This document shows, piece after piece, positions 11,496-22,800 of a stretch of 64,000 bases of DNA. The translations under genes and the position numbers were made by a program. The stretch comes from Heterodera schachtii (lineage: Eukaryota > Nematoda > Chromadorea > Rhabditida > Heteroderidae). A model generated the notes under the pieces. That model saw nothing but the letters and a program-made list of their open reading frames with translations. It made no database searches and was not told the origin of the DNA. The DNA lies in assembly GCA_023374025.1 (NCBI GenBank), contig SIJG01000008.1:2306057-2370056 (forward strand), given 5' to 3'. Every line of letters starts with the position of its first letter. The first letter of the stretch is position 1.

Positions 11496-14400
11496 ATGCA
11501 AATGATGGCCAAAGAGACACGGAAACGGACCGCCGCCGAGGTGATTATGAGTCATTGCCCATTAAATATTTAAAAAAATTTCTAGAAAAATTTTTTTTTG
11601 TTTTCCTCCTTCATTCTCTAAAATTTTTTATCGGCTAGACAAAGATTTGTTCGATTTTACACCGATTTTTAAAGAGTTTCGAAGGACTTGAAAAACATGC
11701 AATTTCCTATTTAGATGGTGTTGTAAAAATTCCTATTTTTTAAATCCCCTAAAATATTGAATGGGATATTTTTTAGACCATTTTTTTTAGTATTTTGGCC
11801 TTGAATTTTTTTATACAGGGACCAAAATTTAAAATTTTTTGTTGCAAGACCACATTTTTTTCCGCACTTAAATTGGATTCCAACAATTTGTTATTTTCTT
11901 TTCCATTTTCAAGGATGGCCTCACTGAGGCGGCCGATGCATCGGTGGCGGTGAAAAGGGAGCGAAGGCCCAAAACGGTAAAATACGCCGTGCTTCTCTCC
12001 TACCAAGGCCATGAGTACTTCGGCATGCAGGTTCCATTTAAAATGCATTGCATTAAATATTTTTTATCTCCTCTAATATTTTTTTTACGAAATTTTTCGG
12101 ACGGCGTCTATGTACACCGCTGGGCAATTTTCCGGGTTTTGGGGCTCCGAAAAACCAGGGGGGGTGGAGGGTACCTTTGCCATCCGGTGAGAAACTCGCA
12201 TCGAATTGGCTGAGACGAAATTATCCCGACCACCGAAAAAGTGGAAAAAACCTCGGGTGGATTTCATTCCACCCCTGAACACATCAGTCTGTCTGTCCAT
12301 TGCTTGGTTTCCCGAAATTCGGGCGACAATGGGTCCAAGATAATTTTTAAATATTATTCAAATACCCAAATATTCCCCAATAAAATTCGATTGTTTGGCA
12401 TTAAAGTGATTGTTTAGTTACAACATGACAATGCCAATTTTCCAACCATCGAATCGCATTTGTTGGACGCAATGCACAAGGTTAGTGCAGAATTTGATGG
12501 GGTTTAAAAAAAAATTATTGCCCAATTTGTTGGAATTTGATTTCAATTTTTTTTTTTTTTTTTTTTGCATTTTCCCCCCATTTTAGCACAATTTCATCAC
12601 GGACGAAAACCGCAAGGACCCATTCACATTTTATTTCCAACGCTGCGCTCGCACCGACCGGAGCGTCTCCGCAGTGCGACAGGTGAACCCTGGTCTGAGG
12701 CTGGAATGAATTTGTGACGCCTGCATACATTTTTTAGCGCTATTTAAAAATAGGACGATTTATAATTTTATTGAAAACCAAAGGGAGGGGTGGGGGGACC
12801 CTCAAACCTGAACTCAAACAAAAAGTCGGAAAATTCAAAATTGTTCTAATTTTTAAAATGATAACATTTTTTTCACGAATTTTTTAAAAAATTTTTATAT
12901 TTGTCTGAATTGAAGGAATTTTTGTCTCGGTCGATAGCTCTAAATTTTCTCTATTTGCCTGAAAAACCGAAAAATTTCGTTAAGAAAAAAAGATTAAAAC
13001 AAAAAAAAATTTTTTTTTTTTTTTGATATTTAACGACTTTTTTTGAAATTTTCCAGGGAAATATAGAACATTCAGGGCTACCGAATTCTGTCAAATTCAT
13101 TTAATTCGGACAACTATGAAATGAGTTATAGACCAAAAACCGGGCTGGCGCCCAGTTGTTCCGCTCCCAGTTTACCGCCCACCCCGTGACCCCTTCCCTC
13201 CACAGATTGTTTCGATGAGTTTGCCTATGAATGATGTGTTTGTGCGCGACGGTCCTGCGTTGTTGAACGATTTGTTGCCGGACGACATTCGCGTGTTTGG
13301 CGTCAGACGGGCAGTAAGAAAATCACTTTTCTCTCTCTCACTCTTCCCCCCCCCCCCCCCCTCTGTTTTCCTCTTTAACTTTTTTTCTTTCTTTCTTCCG
13401 CCCATCTTTTTTATCTTTTCTTTTGTTTAGCGTACTATCTCTCTCTCCCTCTCTCTCCCTCTCTCTCTCTCTCTCTCTCGCTCTCTCTCTCTCTCGCTTC
13501 TTGTTTTTCTTCCTTTTCTTGATTCCTCTATTTTGCCAATCTCTCTATCTCTCCCCCCCCCTTATCTCTTTTTCTCTCTCTCCCTCTCTCCTCAATTTCT
13601 TCTTTTTTCATTCTCTTTTCTCCCCTCTTTTTAGACGCCTTCTTTCCATTCACAAAAGTCTTGTGACGGTCGTACATATTCGTACACATTGCCAACCTTT
13701 TCATTTGCAGCATGTGACGAGGTCTGTATGTTTAGAAAAAAAAAATTTTTTTTTTTTTAGGTTTCGATTTTTTTTTTTCAGGTTACCTCAGCTGCCTATC
13801 GGATCAGCACGGAACGTATTGCACAAATTGACGATTTGTTGTCGATATTCAGTGGAACGCATAACTACTTCAATTACACCGCACGATTGTAAGGGCGGGG
13901 GAGGGGGTGGAAAATAATTTTGTTTTTACATTCGTTAATTTTTTCATTTTTTGAGGGGCCTTCATTTTTTCTTTCCAATTACATTGCTTTCACCTAGCTC
14001 ATAATTAGTTCATTTCCCTCCCGATTTTTCTTCAAAAAGATTTTTTAAATTAGAATTTTCAAAAAAATCTTATAAAATTAATAAAAAAAAAATTGAAAAA
14101 TCTTGCGCTATTTTTAGGGATAGGCTTAAGCTTATAATTCTTTTTTTTTTTGAAATTTCTTTAAAAAATTTCTAAGAATTTTTTTTGTGAATTTTTACTA
14201 CATTTTTTTTGTAAGAGAACACGAGGACCAACGATGCAAACGTGTTGTTTTTACCTTCAATTGTGACAAGCCATTCATTTACATGGACCCTGTATGTTTT
14301 TTTTTTTTTGAAAATTGGAAATTTGGAAAAAAATTTTATTTTTTCTTTTCCAAGTTTAAAAACATCGAAATGGAATTTATCACATTGTATGTGCATGGAC

Positions 14401-15579
14401 AGAGCTTCATCATGCATCAAATTCGCAAAATGATTGGTATTTTTTTGCAAAAATTTTTTTTTGGAATTTTTTTTTTTACCTAATTTGTTCAGGTGCTGTC
14501 ATTTGTGTGCTCCGTGGTTTCATGTACAAAAGTGACATCACCCGTTCATTTCAACGAAACAGGGTAATTAGCTTAACTCGAAAAAAAACTCAAAAATTTA
14601 AAAAAAAAATTTTTTTAATTTTTAGTTGGATATCCCTCGCGCTCCTGGCCTCGGTCTTCTGTTAGGTGATGATATTTTTTGTATGCCAATTCCAAGTTTT
14701 AAGATGAAAAGAAAAATTCTAAAATAAAAAATTTTTTCCAATCAAAATTTTCAAAAAAAAAAAAAAATTTTCTTGAAAATTAAAAAAAAAATTATACACG
14801 TACGTCAATTAACCCCCTATTTCTTTCAGAGAAAGTGCATTTTAATCGTTATGAAAAGAAATTTGGGCGTTCGCATGGCTCAATAAACGATTGGGGGGAG
14901 GAAGTGAATTTTAATTATTTATTTTTTTTTTTGAATTTGTGCCATTAATGTTTTTTAGTTTAAAAATTTTTTAATTTAATTAGATTGAAGCGGCGGTGCT
15001 CGAAGCTCGTGATCGGCTGATTGTGCAACGAATTTTGCGCGAGGAATGCGAGACACAATCGTAAGGCGATCCTTTAGCTAGAAAAAAAAAAAATTTAAGC
15101 CCGGGGGACCCGAAGACTTTTTTTTGTGTTCGTTCTTCGGGCCAACAAATTTTCTCCCGTGTATTTTTCAAAATGTCCAGTTTAAATGGGGGTCCAGCGG
15201 GGCAGTGCGGCACCAACGACTTACAATTAGCAAAATTTCCAACAAATTTTCCGTTTTTTTTTTTTGAAAAAAAAATTTAATTTTTACAGGCATAATTTAT
15301 CATTTTAACATCATATCGAAAATAGTCGTATATCCATTCATTTTTTTTCCAAAAATTTTCTAATTTTTTTTTCCCAGCATGATGCAATGGTTGTCCACCC
15401 TGCCGAAGCACCAATACATTGCGGACCCGGAGGACGAGCATGGCACCACAGTGTCCGGCCTGTTCACTGCCGCCTGTACTGCTGGTAGTGCTACCAACAG
15501 TAAAAATGCCATTGTTGGAGACGATGAAGAGGGAGGAGGGGGAGGGAGGGCAGCCGACAACGGCACCGATTGCCGATGA
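11496..15579 (+). CDS. PUS1: tRNA pseudouridine synthase, PUS1/TruA family
   Basis: PUS1-type enzymes isomerise uridine to pseudouridine in tRNAs and some other RNAs. I join 14 exons: 11496-11540, 11914-12030, 12418-12480, 12587-12682, 13206-13313, 13635-13721, 13782-13888, 14216-14291, 14355-14436, 14493-14563, 14626-14665, 14830-14903, 14984-15060 and 15378-15579. They total 1245 bases, 414 residues, all in phase. Family motifs appear in order: SYQGHEYFGMQ, the catalytic-Asp motif RCARTDRSVSA (Asp about residue 99), KSCDGRTYSYTLPTFSF, GTHNYFNYT, VHGQSFIMHQIRKMIG and IPRAPGLGLLL. An acidic, low-complexity tail follows. An alternative 3' end is possible: another frame in the last exon, continued by an acidic Glu-rich exon at about 16046-16161, would replace the stop at 15579. 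Introns are mostly short with T-rich ends. Confidence 0.93.
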
Positions 15580-16495
15580 CGATGATGGCAACAACAACGC
15601 CGAGCTGGAGGAGGATGGAGATGATGGTCTTGGTGATGGTGCCACCACCACAACCATTGACGAAAGGTCCGACCGAATTTTCTTGTCGCGTTAATTCAAC
15701 GCATTAAATGTTGGAGAAATTTATTATTTTTTAACATTTTTTTTTCTTGAAAAATAGCGCAGATTTTAGGGGAAAAATCATTAAAAAAAATTTTGCGACA
15801 AAGAGACGTGAGCGAACCGCTTAAGGAATTCCATTTACTTTCAATTTTTATGCGTTTAATGCAAACAGACTCTGAAATCTGAGGATTTATCCAAATTTTC
15901 TTGTTTGTTTTTTTTTTTTTGTTTTTTTGCAGGCCTAGAAAAGGGATTATGTTCTTTTTGGTGTTTTTTTTTTGTTAGCAAAATGCTTAAAAATTGTTTT
16001 TTTTTTTGTCAGTAAAAAAATTAATTGTTTTCCTACGCCTTTCCAGAACCATTGTTGATGAAGCAACTGCTGAATTGGAACAAGAACAACGACAGGAGGA
16101 GCAGGAAGAAGAACAAGCCGAACAGGAGGAGAAGAAAATTGCGGCCGGAGCGGCAAATTAGCAAAAAATAAATGAAAAGAAAATGAGAAATTTTTTGTTT
16201 TTGTTTGTTTTAGATACCATTTATTTTTTTGTGTTGTTAATTGCCTTTTTTCATCTTTTGCAGGCATGAAATGAGCACATATGTATCTCATTTGAATTTT
16301 TTTTTTTTTTCTTGAATAGAATTAGAAATTCTATCGATTTTTTAATCCCGATTTTTTTTTTGTGAAAAATATTGGTCCCTGCCTACTTTATTGCTCAATC
16401 GGATTGGATCTATCTTGAATAGAAATAACACATACATATTTTCCAAAAATCCATATTCGATTAAAATACCAAATTTTAATTATTTTTGAAAAAAT
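15580..16495. other. Intergenic or 3' UTR, possible extra acidic exon
   Basis: The stretch is mostly T-rich. At about 16046-16161, after a TTTCCAG acceptor, there is an open plus-strand frame of about 38 Glu-rich residues ending in a TAG stop (IVDEATAELEQEQRQ and onward). It may be an alternative last exon of the pseudouridine synthase gene. Otherwise I see no gene. Confidence 0.4.
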
Positions 16496-16719
16496 GGTAC
16501 TTAGGTATGTACTTTACAGACCATAAAAAAAAAATTATTATTTTGTCATATAAAAAATTTCTAGGGGGTTTTCGGAGTCACTGATGACGAGTTCGGGGTT
16601 CAAATTTGGTCGAAATGTGATGTCAGATTCGTGATCAGCGACCCCGAAAACCCCTTAGAAATTTTTATATGATTTAAAAAATAATTTTGTTTTTATGGTC
16701 TGTAAAGTACATAAGTACC
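16496..16719. mobile_element. Short foldback MITE, GGTACTTA tips
   Basis: The element runs from GGTACTTAGGTATGTACTTT to an inverse-complement right end. Flanks GAAAAAAT and AAAAAAAT give an 8-bp duplication with one mismatch. The core holds the family word AGGGGGTTTTCGGAGTC and its inverse. No coding capacity. It lies just past the 3' end of the hydroxylase gene. Confidence 0.75.
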
Positions 16720-16820
16720 AAAAAAATCAACAAAATTTCTGTCTGCCCATCCAACTCTCCTCTAATCCGGATGAGATCTTTCCAACATCAACAATATTAA
16801 AAAAAATTGTTTTTTTTTGT

Positions 16821-19800
16821 TCATTTTCTCTCTTCATCACTGCCATCGGCGGCACGGATTTTGCCGCGCAATTCCATTGGCATTTGCGGGTGCCACAGTT
16901 CCATGGTCAGCGCGAGTCGTATTGCGTTGGAGGGGGCCTGGGAAAAATTCCGTAAAATAATTTTTAAAAATCGATTTTTTTTTCTGCCCACCCCTTCGAA
17001 GCTGATTTCTCGCTCAAAACTTGTGTCGAACACGAGGAATCGGCCCGGGCGCCAACCCCTAAAAAACAAATTTTTTTTTTTTTGGGTTAAATTTCCAAAT
17101 TTTGGCAAATTTTCCATATTTTTTTTTTTGTGGGTGGACCTTGTCTCGTTGCCCACCCGAATTCGGGCATCCGAATGTGCCACCAGGCCAAGCTGTGCCT
17201 CCAGCACATAATTGGTGGGCCCACAAAAGGGCCAAGTTCGCGTGCCGGCCAACAAAATGGACAATTTTATCTGAGAGAGTTCATTTTTTTAATTTTTTGA
17301 AATTTTAATTCGGACCCCTTTTAAATTTCAATTTAATAAATTATTTCATATTTTAATTCGGACCCTTTGGAATTCATTTCATTTTAAAAAAAAACTTTGT
17401 AATTTTATTCCCTTTTAAATTTCAATTTAATAAATTATTTCATATTTTAATTCGGACCCTTTGGAATTAATTTCATTTTTTAAAAAAACTTTGTAATTTT
17501 ATTCCCTTTTAAATTTCAATTTAATAAATTATTTCTTATTTTAATTCGGACCCCTTTTAAATTTCAATTTAATAAATTATTTCATATTTTAATTCGGACC
17601 CTTTGGAATTAATTTCATTTTTAAAAAAACTTTGTAATTTTATTCCCTTTTAAATTTCGTTTTTAAAATTATTTTAAACTTTTTAATTTGAATCCTTTTC
17701 TTAAATTCTGATTTATTATTTTTAAATTTTTCACCTTGTCCTTGGCACAGCTTGCTGTTTCAAAGTGCTTAAGCAGTTCACATGTTGACTGCATCAATCG
17801 GTCGCAAATCTTTAATGAATTTTTTTTTTCATTAATTTGCAAACTATATTTAAAATTAATAAATAATTTTAACCATTTTTAATTTAAATTAAATTAATTA
17901 GCATTTTTTTCTGTCGTAAACCTTTTAATAAATTTAATTCTTAAAAATAATTTTCCATACAAAAAAAATATAATTTTAACCTTTATTAATTAAATTAATA
18001 AATTTAGCAATTTTTTCAATTTTTCATTTTTTACCCTTTTCTTCAATTACCTCTTCTCTGAATCCGCCGATGGCATTGCTTCTCAAAACGAGTGCCAATT
18101 CACCTCCTCCCATCATTCCACTGCTGCCTATTGGTAGGGCTTCTTCAACAAAGAGGCTTTTCCTTTTGCTCCACACTTTCAATGCTTCTTCTAAAATAAA
18201 ATTTAAAAAAATTACAAATTTTAAAATTTCAAAAATTAAAAATGTGGCTTTATTTCAGGAGGGGGGGGGGGGGGTTCTAATTCAGGGGGGGGGGGGACTT
18301 TGTTTTTCAACCCCCCTCGGTGGAGGGGCTTTATTACAGGGGGGGGGAGAGGGGTTCTATTTCAGTAAATACGGTATTTTGTAAAATTGACTCGGATCAA
18401 CAGGAATCCAAAAACAGGCATTTTAATCCTGAAATCCGATCCGTGCCGAATTATCCAATCTTATCCTCTGATCCTGAATTAATCTCAGAAGTTTGGTCCC
18501 ACCTCTGATCGCGGTCCATTGGCGTTCCATGGTTTTGAGCTGTTTGGCACATTCGCTTTGCTCAACGGTCCACCAGGGGCGGGCGGACAGACCCAACAAA
18601 TTGTGCACGGAACGTTGATGGACCTGGGAAAGGTAATTAATTAATTAATTAATTAATTGGGTTGAAAATTTCCTGTAAATACTATATATATATTTTTTTT
18701 CTCTGGATTTTCCATACTCAAAATAGTAGGAAAAAACACATTTTCTTTGTTTATATTTCTGAGATTTTTATTTATTTAAACATTTTTGGATTTTTCAACA
18801 TACAACATGTTTTCGGCATTTTTATACTTTTTCGCACTTTTTTCATACAATTTTAAGTTGTTTTTAAGGATTCTTGAATGTCCAAAATTTCGCTTCCTTT
18901 TTGTACATAATTTTCATTTTTTGCATATTTTTTATTTATATATTTTGGGTACATATTAGTGATTTTTTATATACAATATTTATAGGTTTTCTTACGTATA
19001 TTTTCAGCCCTAGTAATTAGCATTTATTAAATTAATTTTCATTTTTTTTTTTTTGGTTTTACCGATGGAAACACTCCGTGCTTTACTGCCTCCCCGTACA
19101 CTTCCATTGCCTCACGATTTCGTCCCAATTTTACAAGTCCATCGCCCAGGTGGAAATAAAATCGAAAATTAAAATAATAGTTATTTATTTTTACTTTAAT
19201 TAAATAAATAAATTTAAAAAATTTATTAAATTCGATTATTTAATATTTTTGGTTTCAATTCCTTTTCTTTAAATTCCTTATATAATTTTTTTTTAATTTC
19301 CTATGAAAATTTCCTAATTATGAGTTTGAAAATTTCTTTAAAAATTTTTCCCACCGCGCGTCTCCCGTCACGCGTTCGTCGCCCGTGCGCATTGCGCGGC
19401 GCAACGCGTGCACCCCGCGTTCCAATTCGTCCTCATGCACTTTTTGGATGTAGCCCAAATAGGCCAAAGCGAGCGCATGGCCCGGCTCATTGTCCAACAC
19501 CTTTTAAATTCAAATAAAATTATATTTTTTACCGAAATATTGTTAATTTTAACATTTTAAATATAGGTAAGCCTTCTTTATTTTTCTTTAATTTATTTTT
19601 TATTAAATCAATTTTTTTTTTAAATGAAAGCCTTTTGATTTTTCATTTAGTTTTTTCTTATTAAAAATGCTTTTATAATTATAAAAAATTTTATAAAATA
19701 GTTTTATTTATAAAAATTTCTTTTATTTACTTTTTTTTAATTTAGTCTTTTTATTTTCAACCTTTTAAATTAGTTTATGGAAATGTTTGCTAATTTATCA

Positions 19801-22800
19801 TCAATTTAAAATATAAGCCTTCTTGATTTTCCATTAATTTTTTTTATTAAAAACTATTTTTATACAATTTTATTTATTTTTTATTTATTTACTTTTTTTT
19901 TTAATTTAAATTAAATCCTCTTTTCTATTTTCTATAAATTAATATTATTATAGAAAAAGTTGCTAATTCACCAATTAAAATATAAGCATTCTAATTTATC
20001 TTTATGCTAAATAATTTTTATTTATTTTTATTAAATAATCCATTTTTTTCTATTTTCAACATTTTTTAAATTAATTTTTTTTTTCTCCACATTTCGAAAA
20101 ATGTCCGCTGCTTTCTCGGGCCTGGCCATGCCCAGCCATGTGGCACCAAAATCGCACTTTATGTCCGCGTCATCCGGAAATCTGTCCACCAGTGCCCTTT
20201 GGGCCTATTTTTTTAATTTTTCAAATTTTTAGAGAATTTTAAAAAAATTTTACCTGCAAAATTTTATGATGATAGCCACCCATTTGTCTTGCACATTCCA
20301 CAAAATAGTGAACAGTCATCCTAAATTTTTATCTTTTTTTTTTGTTTCCCCGAAAACTGAAAATTTTTCCAAGGCCTAGGCCTAACCTCTCGGAAAACCG
20401 ATGTCGAAAAGTCTTTACTTTTTCTGTTTAGCGCGAAAGATTTCTTGAAATTAAACTGACATCGTTCAAACCATAACAAGTTTTCTCTATTTTTTTCATC
20501 CAATTTGTTTCTCAAATGTCAATTTATTTATTTTTATTTTCAAATAAAAATTTTCATCTGAGAGGTTTTTAAGAAAATTCAAGGAAAAAACCTTGAAAAA
20601 TTTTTAAAAAAATTTATTCACAACTCACTTGAATAGCTCGTCAGGTGTGTCTTCATTTTCCAGCACCGAATTGTAATCGGACAATGCCCTTGAAAAAAAT
20701 TATTAAATTTAAATAATTTTATTAATTTTAACATTTTAATAAATTTCTCCGAATCATCATCATGTTCAGCTCCAAATTCGGCCTTCAATTGGTGGAGACG
20801 TCCACGGCCAAAAAGTGCTCTAATAATTAGAAAAAAAATAAATTTTGGTACTTTTCGGTTTTGTGACCCCCCCTGAAATTTTCAAATAAAGACTCATTTC
20901 TAGGGTAATTTGGGGCGCTGATTACGAATATGACATTTATTTTTCAAAATTCCGAATCCCGAACCCGAATTTGAACAAAAATTGTAAATTCATAAATTAC
21001 ACGGAAAACATATATCTAGGGGTTTTCGAGGTCGCTGAAAACGGTTATGACATCCATTTGACCAAATTCGAAACCCGGGCTCTAACAAAAAAAAAAAAAT
21101 TTTTTATTCTGACAAAATTCAAATATGCAACAAAAATGATCCAAAGAACGTCAAATATAAAATTTTGAATTTAGCTTATTGCGCTAAAAACCGCCGCACA
21201 CTCGACTACGGCGGCCAGTAGGTGGGGCGAGACTACGGGCTCCGGAAGAAGTCCGCGCGTGATCCGCAGGCGGTTGACTGATTGGCGGGGGCCCTTCGGG
21301 CCCCCGCAGTCAACCGCCTGTGGCGCTCGTCAGACGTCTTCCTCCGCCCTCCGTCTCGCCCCACTACTTGCTCCGTCTTCGCATGCTCCCTTTTGCGAAA
21401 TTTTTTTAGACTTAGATCATCAAGAGCTTTCGAATGATACCAAATTTGTGTGATTTTGACCGTTTTAAAAGCTTAGCTGCCTCCCCTTTCACTCAAATTT
21501 TCGAGTTTTAAACCGGTTCAAAAACCGGTTTAAACGCTTTTGCCGCCAGTTTTTTTGACGGTTTAGGCGTTTTCAGCACCTAAGAAAACCTATAAAAGTG
21601 TTTTTATGCAATTTTGAGTCTGAGACCTATGATGGATATTTTTACCTTTTAAATTTGTCGTAAATTAAATCTTCTGGCAATTGTGTAGAATTGTGGTCCC
21701 GACGAAAAATAAACTTAAAATTTTTATTTTATTTTTTCCTGGGGTGGAAAAATACGCTGATTACGAATCTGAGCTCAGATTTTAGAAAATCATTGATTTT
21801 GTCTATGACTTTTCATCAGGTACTTGATTTTTCCAAAATTATAAGAAAATTAGTTGGGCGTAAAAACTTATACAAAGATATTGTAGAACTGAAAAAGAGC
21901 TTTCGAATGAGCAACTGAATGTCTATTTATGATTTTTTGAAATTTAATTACTGGTCCTTAGTGGTCATATGAAACGGGGTCTGGAGTTCGAGACCGCTAG
22001 GGCTGCAATTAATTTTTTTATGAAACTTGATGAAAAATTACAGACAAAATGATGGCTTTTATAAAATCTGAGTTCATATTCGTGATCAGCTCATTTTTCT
22101 ACCCCAAATTCATTGGAAAGAAAGTTTTTAGAAAATTAAAAATTTTGGAAAAAATCAACTACTTTATGAAAAGTCATAGACAAAATCAATGATTTTGCAA
22201 AATCTGAGCTCAGATTCATAATCGGCGTATTTTTTCACCCCAGAAAAAAATAAAATAAATATTTTAAATTTATTTTTCGTCGGGACCACAATTCTACACA
22301 ATTGCCAATCTTCTCGGTTTTTTGGTTCGAGTCAAGGTTCGGGTTTCGAATTTGGTCAAAATGGATGTCATAATCGTTTTCAGCGACCTCGAAAACCCCT
22401 AGATATATGTTTTCCTTGTAATTTATGAATTTAGAATTTTTGTTCGAATTCGGGTTCGGGATTCGGAATTTTGAAAAATAAATGTCATATTCGTGATCAG
22501 CGCCCCAAATTACCCTAGAAAAGACTTTTTATTTGAAAATTTCAGGGGGGGTCACAAAACCGAAAAGAACCTAAATTTTTATTTATTTATTTTCCCATTT
22601 AAAATGCCTTGGGCTATGTTCGTTTGTGGCCAAAATTTGATCATAGTGCTTCAATGCAGCATCAAATTCATGCTAAAATGTTAAATCGGTCTAATTATGT
22701 TAAATAATTTAAATATTTTTGCCACTTTTTCCAACAAAAAATCAGCCGCATCAAGCAGTGATCGGTGCTTGTAGTCGTAACGATTTGTGAGTGCTTTACG

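Larger units (their letters stand above)
9149..11658. repeat. Direct duplication, copy B
   Basis: This is the partner of 6471-9148. It contains zinc-finger exons 1 and 2, the divergent region and the PUS1 exon 1 that leads into the intact PUS1 gene. Its middle carries a different foldback insert (about 10205-10500) instead of the one in copy A. Confidence 0.85.
20847..22571. mobile_element. Composite foldback element with perfect 8-bp target duplication
   Basis: The left end is GGTACTTTTCGGTTTTGTGA and the right end is an inverse complement with two changes. The flanks TAAATTTT at 20839-20846 and 22572-22579 are identical. The arms (about 20847-21060 and 22320-22571) contain the shared foldback-family core. 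Between them sit a GC-rich hairpin (about 21196-21385), a stretch related to 43840-43980 (inverted) and a second nested MITE (21676-22306). The whole element is in an ASPH intron. Confidence 0.85.

Noticed and set aside
13423..13917. Long plus-strand frame of Ser/Leu/Phe
   Set aside because: It translates CT microsatellite sequence in a PUS1 intron and overlaps two verified PUS1 exons in another frame.
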